From Bremerella sp. JC817 (GTDB lineage Bacteria > Planctomycetota > Planctomycetia > Pirellulales > Pirellulaceae), in assembly GCF_040718835.1 (NCBI RefSeq), contig NZ_JBFEFG010000281.1, positions 992,001 through 1,056,000 on the forward strand: a stretch of 64,000 nucleotides of DNA. The letters are read 5' to 3'. Positions 9,918 to 17,026 of the stretch are shown here, one piece after another. The position numbers and the translations under genes are program-made. Below the pieces are notes generated by a model. The model did no database searches and was not told the origin of the DNA. It saw only the letters and a list, made by a program, of their open reading frames with translations. Position 1 is the stretch's first letter. Each line of letters opens with the position of its first letter.

Positions 9918-10289
9918 ATGTCTGACCATACCACCCATCATTCCGACGATCACGATCACGGCCTGGCTCACGTCATGCCGATTCCGATCATGATTGGAAC
10001 GTTTCTGGCCCTGCTGTTTTTCACAGGCCTAACCGTCTTCATCGCAGATCAAGATCTCGGCGAAATCGATATCTTCATCGCGTTGGCGATCGCCACCCTG
10101 AAGGCAGGCCTGGTCGCGACTTATTTCATGCACCTTCGCTGGGATAAGCCGTTCAATATCCTGATGTTCCTGTTCTGTTTTGGCTTCGTGGCGCTGTTTA
10201 TCGGCATCGCGTTGCTGGACTCGAACGAGTACCAACCAGCGATCGAAGCGTACTACAACGCCACGACCGAGATCGTTGAAACTCCTTAA
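9918..10289 (+). CDS. Cytochrome c oxidase subunit IV (prokaryotic COX4 family)
   Basis: A 123-residue protein with three hydrophobic helices, typical of the small bacterial subunit IV (CyoD/COX4_pro). The motif ALAIATLKAGLVATYFMHLRWDKPFN in its middle is the family hallmark. The N-terminal 20 residues are again His/Asp-rich (SDHTTHHSDDHDHG), like those of CoxC and ActB. It probably helps assembly or stability of the CuB-heme site. It starts 18 bases after the subunit III stop. Confidence 0.92.
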   Translation: MSDHTTHHSDDHDHGLAHVMPIPIMIGTFLALLFFTGLTVFIADQDLGEIDIFIALAIATLKAGLVATYFMHLRWDKPFNILMFLFCFGFVALFIGIALLDSNEYQPAIEAYYNATTEIVETP

Positions 10290-10301
10290 TCACCTGATCA
10301 A

Positions 10302-10331
10302 GGCCGATGGGCGTCATCGTTTCCATCGGCC
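10302..10331 (+). terminator. Strong hairpin between the COX4 gene and the last oxidase gene
   Basis: A perfect 9-bp stem, GGCCGATGG pairing with CCATCGGCC, with a 12-base loop. No run of T follows, so it is not a clear intrinsic terminator. It may be a processing or stability element that sets lower expression of the last oxidase-like gene. Confidence 0.5.
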
Positions 10332-10349
10332 TCGACTCTGGTCCCTGCG

Positions 10350-10943
10350 ATGCTCAGGAATTCTTTCTCCCCGATTGTCATGCGCCGCGATGAATATCAG
10401 GCTAAATTCGGGTTCTACCTGTTCACGGCATCGCTAACAGCATTCTTTCTGTCAGGCATGGTGGCCTACGGAATCATCCGGATCGCCTCGAAGGCTCCGG
10501 CGATTCCGCTGAAGTCGTTCCCCCCTAGCCTCCTGCTAAGCACGCTTTGCATGTTCCTGGTCAGCTTTGCGATGCATAAGGCAGTCGTGAATGTTCGACG
10601 CGAACGCCAGGGTCCCTTCCGCCGCTGGCTGTATTCCGCTGCGGCATTATCGCTGGTGTTCCTCGGCTTCCAGACGGTTGGCCTACATGCCCTGCTCGAG
10701 CTGCACATGGAAGCGTTAGAAGATGGAACGACCAAGCAGTTCGCTTTGATGTTCTTTCTGGTGCTGGTGCATGCCTTGCACGTGGTAGGCGGCATGTCGT
10801 TCTTGAGTGGCGTCGTCATGCGAGCGCGCCGCCACTACTACGATCACGAGAAGCACTGGGGCGTCGACATCTGTGCCATGTATTGGCACTTCCTGGATGT
10901 CGTATGGATCGTGATGCTCGGCATCTTTCTGCTGAGCCGTTAG
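10350..10943 (+). CDS. Second heme-copper oxidase subunit III-like membrane protein
   Basis: A 197-residue protein with five predicted helices. The ending, YWHFLDVVWIVMLGIFLLSR, is typical of subunit III, as is the HALHVVGGMSFLSG segment near 130-145. It lacks the His-rich insertion seen in the first subunit III. It could be a second subunit III, or a related small subunit, of the same oxidase. The start at 10350 has no clear ribosome site; an ATG at 10380 (MRRDEYQ) is an alternative. The stop interlocks with that of the convergent ABC-F gene by four bases. Confidence 0.82.
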   Translation: MLRNSFSPIVMRRDEYQAKFGFYLFTASLTAFFLSGMVAYGIIRIASKAPAIPLKSFPPSLLLSTLCMFLVSFAMHKAVVNVRRERQGPFRRWLYSAAALSLVFLGFQTVGLHALLELHMEALEDGTTKQFALMFFLVLVHALHVVGGMSFLSGVVMRARRHYYDHEKHWGVDICAMYWHFLDVVWIVMLGIFLLSR

Positions 10944-12871
10944 CTGCCTTCCTGAATGGTGGCAAGCTCTTCCCAGCGTTCCAGTGCCATCAGAAGTTCG
11001 TCGCCAATCGATTCGAGCCGCTGGGTGACTTGCTTGATCTCGTCCTGGGGCTTTTGATAGAAGCCAGGGTCAGCCATCTTGGCCTGAATTTTTTCCTGCT
11101 CCGCTTCCAGCGATTCGATTTTCTCTGGCAAGCTGTCGAGTTCACGTTGCTCTTTGTAGCTCAGTTTGCGGCCCCGCGGCTTATCGGCCGGTTTCTTCTC
11201 GGGAGCAGGCTTCTCGGCAACCACGACCGCTGGCTTGGCTTCGGTCTTCGGCGGCTCGAACGGTGGCGTGCTATCCTTCTTGTGCTGAATCAGATAGTCG
11301 TCGTAGCCACCGGCGTATTCCAGCACGATACCATTCCCCTCGAACGAGATCGTACTGGTCACCACGTTGTTCAAGAACTCGCGATCGTGGCTCACCACCA
11401 GCATCGTACCTGGGTAATTGACCACCAGATCTTCCAGCAGTTCCATTGTGTCGGAATCAAGATCGTTCGTAGGTTCGTCGAGGACCAACACGTTAGATGG
11501 CTTGGCAAACAATTGCGCCAGCAGAAGCCGGTTGCGTTCGCCACCGCTTAAGAACTTGATTGCCCGATTGGCTTGTTCAGGCGTAAACAGAAACTCCTGA
11601 AGGTAGCCCACGACGTGTTTCGACTTGCCGTTTACCTGGACAAATTCGTTTCCTTCGCCGATGTTCTCGCGAAGCGTTTGGTCCGGGTCGAGTCGGGCTT
11701 GAAGCTGATCGAAGTAAGCGATCTGCACATTGGTGCCGACCTTAACTTCGCCTCCGTCTGGCTTCAATTGCCCCAGCAAGATCCGCAGCAGCGTCGACTT
11801 GCCAATCCCGTTGCGGCCAATCACGCCGACTTTGTCTCCCCGCATGATCGCAGTCGAGAAGTCGTTCACGATTCGCAAATCGCCAAACCGATGGGACAGA
11901 CTGTCGGCCTTGAAAACGAGTTGCCCGGAACGATCCCCAACGTGGGCTTCCATCTTGACGCTGCCGACGTGCTTTCGGCGATCGCGGTACTCTTCGCGCA
12001 TCGCTTTTAACGCGCGGACGCGACCTTCGTTGCGGGTTCGCCTAGCTTTAATTCCCTGACGAATCCAGGTTTCCTCGATTGCCAGTTTCTTGTCGAACAG
12101 GGCCTGTTCTTTTTCTTCGGCATCGAGTGCCGCCGCTTTGCGTTTCAAGTATTCGTCGTAACCACAAGCCCAACTGGTAACGCGACCTCGATCGACATCA
12201 ACGACACGAGTTGCCAGCTTCCGCGCGAACGCCCGGTCGTGCGTTACGAAGATGATCGACGATGAAATTCCCATCAGCAGCTTTTCGAGCCAGATGATCG
12301 AGTCGATGTCTAAATGGTTCGTCGGTTCGTCGAGCAGCAACAAGTCTGGTTCATTGACCAGCGCCCGCGCCAGAAGAACGCGACGTTTCATCCCGGCCGA
12401 CAGCTTTTGAAAAATCAAATCACCGTCGAGCCCGGTCCGAGTCAAGGTTTGCTCGATCTGGTTTTGCAGATTCCAGCCATCCTGGGTATCGATCTCGTGC
12501 TGCAGTTCATCGATTCGGCGAGCCACGTCATCGCTGGCGTTCTCGGCTAGTTGATGGGTCAGGGCATGGTATTCGCGCAGGATCGCTGCCATTTCCCCGA
12601 CGCCGTCAGCCACCACGTCAAAGACGGTTCCTCGATCGTCGGTTGGCACGGTCTGGGCCATCTGAGCCCGCGTCAGACCGGTGGCCAAGGCAACTTCACC
12701 CTCGTCCGGTGTGACTTCGCCCGCCAGAATCTTCAGCAGGGTCGACTTCCCGGCACCGTTTCGCCCCATCAAACAGACACGCTGACCTGGTTCCAGCACC
12801 AGGTTCACATCGGTGAAGAGAGGACGATCGTGGTACGAATGACGTACGTTTTTCAGCGTAATCAGCGGCAT
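10940..12871 (-). CDS. ABC-F family ATPase (Uup-like)
   Basis: A 643-residue cytosolic protein with two ABC domains and no membrane segment. The first has Walker A GRNGAGKST, signature SAGMKRRVLLARALV and Walker B LLLLDEPTNHLD. The second has GRNGIGKST, signature SGGERNRLLLAQL and VLVLDEPTNDLD. The two are joined by a charged linker (about 245-310) that would reach into the ribosomal E site. A Lys/Glu-rich C-terminal extension of about 110 residues ending in a coiled coil (about 570-640) fits the Uup branch. ABC-F proteins act on stalled ribosomes or in DNA-linked functions; there is no sign of an antibiotic resistance context. It is convergent with the oxidase operon. Confidence 0.93.
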   Translation of the reverse strand: MPLITLKNVRHSYHDRPLFTDVNLVLEPGQRVCLMGRNGAGKSTLLKILAGEVTPDEGEVALATGLTRAQMAQTVPTDDRGTVFDVVADGVGEMAAILREYHALTHQLAENASDDVARRIDELQHEIDTQDGWNLQNQIEQTLTRTGLDGDLIFQKLSAGMKRRVLLARALVNEPDLLLLDEPTNHLDIDSIIWLEKLLMGISSSIIFVTHDRAFARKLATRVVDVDRGRVTSWACGYDEYLKRKAAALDAEEKEQALFDKKLAIEETWIRQGIKARRTRNEGRVRALKAMREEYRDRRKHVGSVKMEAHVGDRSGQLVFKADSLSHRFGDLRIVNDFSTAIMRGDKVGVIGRNGIGKSTLLRILLGQLKPDGGEVKVGTNVQIAYFDQLQARLDPDQTLRENIGEGNEFVQVNGKSKHVVGYLQEFLFTPEQANRAIKFLSGGERNRLLLAQLFAKPSNVLVLDEPTNDLDSDTMELLEDLVVNYPGTMLVVSHDREFLNNVVTSTISFEGNGIVLEYAGGYDDYLIQHKKDSTPPFEPPKTEAKPAVVVAEKPAPEKKPADKPRGRKLSYKEQRELDSLPEKIESLEAEQEKIQAKMADPGFYQKPQDEIKQVTQRLESIGDELLMALERWEELATIQEGS

Positions 12872-13142
12872 TGCAGTGGATGGCCTGAATCAGGCAGCCT
12901 GGCACGAGGAGGAACGAATTCGACGGGAAACGAAAGTGATTCCCAGGTATTCCCCCTATCGTCGCGAATCTTGTCGATTCGCAAAAGGCCTAGCAAGGCT
13001 CTCTTCACGGCAATTTCCCCCGCATAACAAGATTCTCGAGCTGTTCATCTCGGCTCACGGCACCTCGCATCCCAAGGATTTCCAGATCGAATTTTCCGCC
13101 CAAGGTGAACCACGCTGGTGGGGAGGTGTCCACTCTTTCTAC
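12872..13142. other. Intergenic stretch upstream of the ABC-F gene
   Basis: About 270 bases with no supported gene. It should hold the promoter of the minus-strand ABC-F gene and of the tRNA-like genes to the right. I could not pick a convincing promoter by eye. Confidence 0.4.
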
Positions 13143-13219
13143 GCGATTCCGAAACCTCGGGGTGCAAGTCACCTTCCTTTGGATGGTGACCAGTCAGGTT
13201 CGACTCCTGTGGAATCGCC
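13143..13219 (+). tRNA. Degenerate tRNA-like sequence (possible pseudo-tRNA)
   Basis: The ends form a perfect 8-bp acceptor-type helix (GCGATTCC with GGAATCGC). A T-arm is present at 13194-13210 with the standard TTCGACT loop. The middle is abnormal: a short ACC/GGT D-like stem and a 6-bp stem (GTCACC/GGTGAC) with an 11-base loop instead of 7. No CCA is encoded. Its T-arm is nearly identical to that of the tRNA at 13324-13399. It could be a decayed tRNA or a tRNA-like RNA; I cannot assign an anticodon. Confidence 0.3.
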
Positions 13220-13253
13220 TTAATAAGGTTCGACCGAGTTCACGTCCGGCGGT

Positions 13254-13288
13254 CCTGGTGCCCATGCAAACACAGGTTGGCAACCAGG
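13254..13288. repeat. Inverted repeat between the two tRNA-like sequences
   Basis: CCTGGTGCC at 13254-13262 pairs with GGCAACCAGG at 13279-13288, with one bulged A. A run of T does not follow. It lies in the spacer of the tRNA-like pair and may be a processing structure or another decayed tRNA arm. Confidence 0.35.
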
Positions 13289-13323
13289 ATTCCGTGTTAC
13301 GGTTTCTGAATCGTGAACTCGTT

Positions 13324-13399
13324 TGATGGTAGCTCAACGGTAAGAGCATCAGTTTAGAAAACTGATTGTTGCAGGTTCGACTCCTGTCCATCCAACCAG
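13324..13399 (+). tRNA. tRNA-like gene with class I shape and an apparent AGA anticodon
   Basis: A full cloverleaf can be drawn: acceptor 13324-13330 with 13389-13395, D stem GCTC/GAGC, anticodon stem TCAGT/ACTGA, a 5-base variable loop, T stem GCAGG/CCTGT with loop TTCGACT, discriminator A and an encoded CCA at 13397-13399. The anticodon loop is TTAGAAA, so bases 34-36 read AGA, which would decode a serine codon. Serine tRNAs normally have a long variable arm and a G discriminator; this one has neither. There is also a T-C mismatch at the second acceptor pair. The gene is probably a real tRNA-type RNA but its amino acid identity is uncertain. Confidence 0.7.
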
Positions 13400-13802
13400 C
13401 TAGCTGGTTTGAAGCCACCAGCTTCCACCGGGGGCGAAAGCCTCCACCATTGATCGCCAGCGGTAAGCGGGCGGTCGCCAGGTCCGCTTCGGCGAACCGG
13501 TGTTGGCGGAAGTTCGATCGATTTCGTTTCGGCGACGTCGATCAGACCGATGCTGCCCGTGTTGTCCGAAGCACCAGCATCGTAGCGCCTTGCAGCGTTT
13601 CGATGAACCGTCACCAGACCTGGTGCCGAACGACGGCGAATTTCGTCAGGCAAGGCAGGCATCGCAGATGTCTGCCTCCCGACGATTGCAACCCAAGTTC
13701 GCCCAGGACGATGGCCGTTCATGACTCGCTCCGCGTGATTTGTTGGGACCTAAGCGAACGTCCGTTTGCCAAAGGTGTCATTTTTAAAACTCAACATTGT
13801 GC
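13400..13802. other. Non-coding stretch after the tRNA-like gene
   Basis: About 400 bases with no supported gene. Several open frames cross it on both strands, but none has a ribosome site, a recognisable protein or a neighbour that explains it. Confidence 0.4.
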
Positions 13803-13827
13803 GCGTGGCATCACCCACGCCTTATTT
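13803..13827 (+). terminator. Weak terminator-like hairpin before the slipin gene
   Basis: GCGTGG (13803-13808) pairs with CCACGC (13815-13820) and is followed by CTTATTT. It could end the tRNA transcript, or lie in the slipin leader. Confidence 0.35.
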
Positions 13828-13871
13828 CAATCCGATATTTTTCGTTCGGTTGTACCGCGAGGAGGTGCAAC

Positions 13872-14978
13872 ATGTTGTTCTTCAAGCAAATTAAGATTCA
13901 CCGCCACGAACTGGGACTGCTATTCCGCGACGGAGACTTCGCGCAGATCCTTGATCCAGGCAAGCACTTCTTAATGGATCCCCTGGGCAAGATTCGCCTC
14001 GATGTCTGTTCGCAGCGTGATCCCTACATCACCCATAACCAGTTGGACCTCATCGTTCAGTCGGGTGCATTGCAAGACCGCGCGATTGTCGTTGACTTGA
14101 AGCAACACGAACGTGCCATTGTATGGATCGACGGTCGTTTCAGCCGCGTGCTCGGCCCAGGCCTGTACGCGCTGTGGACGAAGATTCGCAACGTGAATGT
14201 CGAAACGTTCGATGCCCGCGACGTTCGTTTCGTGCATGCCGACTTGAAGACGATCGCTCGCGATGCGACGGCTCGTGTTCAATTGGATATCTGTGACGTC
14301 GAGCGTGAATGCGTCGGCGTCCTGTTCCTCAACGGTCGCTTTGTGGAAACGCTGAGCCCAGGCACCTACGCGTTCTGGCGTGGTCCAGCAGATGCTCGGA
14401 TCGTCGAAGTCGACCTGCGGGAAACCATGGTCGACATCGTTGGCCAGGACATCATGACGTTCGACAAGGTTTCGCTGCGTATGAACGCGGTCGTGACGTA
14501 CAAGGTGGTCGATGCCGTGAAGGCGGTAACGACGACCAGTGACGTCCGACAATCGCTATACCGCGATGCCCAGCTGGCGCTGCGAAGCGTGGTTGGCGCA
14601 CGCGAACTCGATAACTTTCTGACCGACAAGGATGCGGTCGCGGAAGAACTCGAAGCTGCCGTGCGACGTCACGCCGGAGAACTCGGCCTGGAGATCCTCA
14701 GCGTAGGTATCCGCGACGTGATTCTGCCAGGCGAGATGAAGAACCTGATGAACAAGGTAACGGAAGCCAAGAAGGCGGCCGAAGCCAACCTGATCGCGCG
14801 TCGTGAGGAGACGGCGGCGATCCGGAGTCAGGCCAACACTGCCAAGCTGCTGGCTGATAGCCCAACGCTGATGCGTCTGCGAGAACTGGAGGTTCTCGAA
14901 AAGATCGCTGTGGCGGGCAAGATGAACATTGTGCTCGGCGAAAAGGGCCTGGCCGACCGAGTCATCAACCTGTTGTAG
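13872..14978 (+). CDS. Slipin-type SPFH/band 7 protein with three N-terminal repeats
   Basis: A 368-residue protein. I chose the ATG at 13872 because a strong GAGGAGGTG ribosome site lies just upstream; the open frame itself begins earlier. The SPFH domain covers about 185-340 (VDIVGQDIMTFDKVSLRMNAVVTYKVVD, then LGLEILSVGIRDVILPGEMK), followed by an Ala/Glu-rich helix. Before it are three copies of a pattern of the form hydrophobic-x-G-x-F, then L-x-P-G-x-Y/H: RDGDFAQILDPGKHFL (about 19-34), IDGRFSRVLGPGLYAL (86-101) and LNGRFVETLSPGTYAF (153-168). There is no obvious membrane helix. SPFH proteins form membrane-associated oligomers; the substrate here is unknown. A terminator follows directly. 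Confidence 0.9.
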   Translation: MLFFKQIKIHRHELGLLFRDGDFAQILDPGKHFLMDPLGKIRLDVCSQRDPYITHNQLDLIVQSGALQDRAIVVDLKQHERAIVWIDGRFSRVLGPGLYALWTKIRNVNVETFDARDVRFVHADLKTIARDATARVQLDICDVERECVGVLFLNGRFVETLSPGTYAFWRGPADARIVEVDLRETMVDIVGQDIMTFDKVSLRMNAVVTYKVVDAVKAVTTTSDVRQSLYRDAQLALRSVVGARELDNFLTDKDAVAEELEAAVRRHAGELGLEILSVGIRDVILPGEMKNLMNKVTEAKKAAEANLIARREETAAIRSQANTAKLLADSPTLMRLRELEVLEKIAVAGKMNIVLGEKGLADRVINLL

Positions 14979-14984
14979 TTTTAA

Positions 14985-15020
14985 GCCTGCTGTTTCGCTG
15001 GAAGCAGCAGGCTTCTTTCA
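14985..15020 (+). terminator. Intrinsic terminator after the slipin gene
   Basis: GCCTGCTG (14985-14992) pairs with CAGCAGGC (15005-15012) over a 12-base loop and is followed by TTCTTT. It lies 7 bases after the slipin stop. Confidence 0.8.
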
Positions 15021-15108
15021 GGCGCGGAGAGAACTGGCGACCGGGCCCCCAACGGTGGTAGCATGAAACGGTTCTTCCCCATGCTTACCCCAAACGTCGC
15101 AATCTACC

Positions 15109-15492
15109 ATGCTCTCTCGTTATACGATCTATCGACGTCGCCCCGCTGATGCTGGTCCGCTTCCGGAAGGTGTGCGGCAAGACACTCGCTATCGTACGCG
15201 GCATATTTTGCGGCCGACGCAGGAAATGGTCGAGGCGTATCTCGGTCAGACTGGTGACGATCACTTCGCGCGGTTTCGTCGTGACTATCTCGTTCTGCTA
15301 GATCAACGATTCACGGACGATCGGGCAGGCTTCGATCAACTTGCCGAGCTGGCCCTGCAGGAAGACGTTTATCTGGGGTGTAGTTGCCCGACGCAAAAGA
15401 ACCCTGATGTGCGGCACTGCCATACCTGGCTAGCACTCCAGTTCATGCAGACCCATTACCCGGAACTGGAAGTCTGGTTTCCTGAGAAATAA
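15109..15492 (+). CDS. DUF488-like small protein
   Basis: A 127-residue soluble protein with many basic residues at the start (MLSRYTIYRRRP). The C-terminal half carries a Cys/His cluster, YLGCSCPTQ then RHCHTWLALQF, which resembles the C-terminal Cys/His signature of DUF488 proteins. The cluster could bind a metal or carry out a redox role, but the family function is not known. It stands alone between the slipin and the HAD gene, with its own likely terminator. Confidence 0.72.
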   Translation: MLSRYTIYRRRPADAGPLPEGVRQDTRYRTRHILRPTQEMVEAYLGQTGDDHFARFRRDYLVLLDQRFTDDRAGFDQLAELALQEDVYLGCSCPTQKNPDVRHCHTWLALQFMQTHYPELEVWFPEK

Positions 15493-15546
15493 ATCTTACG
15501 GACAAGCCTACGCAATCTTCCTTTTCCGCGTAGTATCTCTAAGCAA

Positions 15547-15575
15547 CTGAGCACCGATTGCTCAGGGGTTTCTTA
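15547..15575 (+). terminator. Likely terminator after the DUF488-like gene
   Basis: CTGAGCA (15547-15553) pairs with TGCTCAG (15559-15565), then GGGTTTCTT. The stem is short but correctly placed, 55 bases after the stop. Confidence 0.55.
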
Positions 15576-15964
15576 TCCATTCGTTATGACTTCTCGTCGA
15601 ATAGAACGCGACTTTTGCGATATTCGGTCTTACATCCCTAGAGTGAGTAGGCCGTTGAGCGCAAAGCTCGCGAGGCTGCTGCCTCCTTCAGCAGCGGCGC
15701 CGCGCAGCGCTTTAGCAATGGCGACAACTAAGTTATTTGGCAAAGAGTAGTTTTTTCGCAGCGGGGTATTCTCTTCCACTATTATCTACTGCGACGCCGT
15801 TTCTCCGCATTCTGTTGAATTGGCCAGAAATGAATCTTCCCTTAACAGAACTTGGCACGGACCTTGCCAACGCTTCATGTGGAACTGAATTGAGTTTTAT
15901 CGATTGCTGCCTTCCCTCGGGAGCGGACAGCAACATCGAGACGTTTACCTTCGAGAGGCAAGAG
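15576..15964. other. Long leader region before the HAD phosphatase gene
   Basis: About 390 bases without a supported gene. It contains a GC-rich stem, GCTGCTG with CAGCAGC, near 15675-15700, inside a run rich in GC palindromes. The open frame of the HAD gene extends back to 15737, but that part has no similarity to the family and no ribosome site, so it is treated as leader. Confidence 0.45.
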
Positions 15965-16810
15965 ATGAGCAAGGGATTTTTGATCGACATGGATGGCGTC
16001 ATGTATCGCGGCAGCCAGCTGATCCCTGGGGCGGACCAGTTTATCCGTCAACTCCGCGACGACGACACTCCGTTTCTGTTTTTGACCAACAACAGTCAGC
16101 GCACGCGACGCGATGTGGTGACCAAATTGTCTCGGATGGGCATCGATGTGGAAGAACGCCACGTCTTTACCTGTGCGATGGCAACGGCTCGATTCCTGGC
16201 CAGCCAGAAACCTAACGGTACCGCTTACGTCTTGGGCGAAGGTGGTCTGCTGAACGCACTGCATCAAAACGGCTTCTCGGTGGTCGACCACGATCCCGAT
16301 TTCGTCGTCGTGGGTGAAGGGCGAACGCTGAACTGGGACATGGTCGAAACGGCTACCCAGATGATCCTCGACGGTGCCAAGCTGATCGCCACCAACGATG
16401 ATCCCAACTGCCCGACTTCGCGGGGCACCCGTCCTGGTGCAGGGGCAACGATTGCTTTCCTCGAGAAGGCAACCGGACGCAAAGCTTTAAGCATCGGCAA
16501 GCCAAGCCCATTGATGATGCGAATGGCTCGCAAAGAGATCGGCTTGGAAACTTCCGAGACCGTGATGATTGGCGACACCATGGAGACCGACATCCTGGGT
16601 GGCGTTCAGATGGGTTACCAGACCATTCTGGTTCTCTCCGGCGGGACGAAGCTGGAAGATATTCCCAAGCATCCTTACCAGCCTGACCTGATTATTGAAT
16701 CGGTCGCCGAGTTGGTGCGAAAGCCTGAGGATGAGGCGGTCTCGCTGCGAACTCCGGTCATGGTGCCGGATGATGCAGCCCACGAATTCGTCGCTTCGCT
16801 GCGACGATAG
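15965..16810 (+). CDS. HAD superfamily hydrolase, NagD-like phosphatase
   Basis: A 281-residue cytosolic enzyme. I used the ATG at 15965 because GAGAGGCAAGAG lies just upstream and the family starts at MSKGFLIDMDGVMY. HAD motif I is D-M-D-G-V (about residues 8-12), motif II is LTNNS (about 47-51), the motif III lysine is in SIGKPSPLMM, and motif IV is MIGDTMETDILGG. The cap position matches class IIA (NagD, p-nitrophenyl phosphatase, PGP). The substrate cannot be told from the sequence. The gene is a single cistron. Confidence 0.92.
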   Translation: MSKGFLIDMDGVMYRGSQLIPGADQFIRQLRDDDTPFLFLTNNSQRTRRDVVTKLSRMGIDVEERHVFTCAMATARFLASQKPNGTAYVLGEGGLLNALHQNGFSVVDHDPDFVVVGEGRTLNWDMVETATQMILDGAKLIATNDDPNCPTSRGTRPGAGATIAFLEKATGRKALSIGKPSPLMMRMARKEIGLETSETVMIGDTMETDILGGVQMGYQTILVLSGGTKLEDIPKHPYQPDLIIESVAELVRKPEDEAVSLRTPVMVPDDAAHEFVASLRR

Positions 16811-17026
16811 AAGAATCGTTCGTCGCTTCGTTTCAAACCAACGGCGATGCCATCCTGGTGATCGCCCTGATTGCCTTCCCCGGCGTGATCGATCTGCGGC
16901 AAATCGACACGCTTCGACGGTCTTTCGAGATTCCCACGAGGGTCCGTTCCGCCAGTCCACCTTTTCTGCCGCATCGCCCAACACATTACGGGCGTCATGT
17001 CTTTGTCTTGGAAGGCGTGACGCTCG

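Noticed and set aside
13797-13871. Upstream extension of the slipin frame
   Set aside because: The GAGGAGGTG ribosome site and family similarity begin at 13872, so the extra residues are leader.
16811-17026. Short open frames between the HAD and kinase genes
   Set aside because: No ribosome site, no family match and only about 215 bases; treated as spacer.
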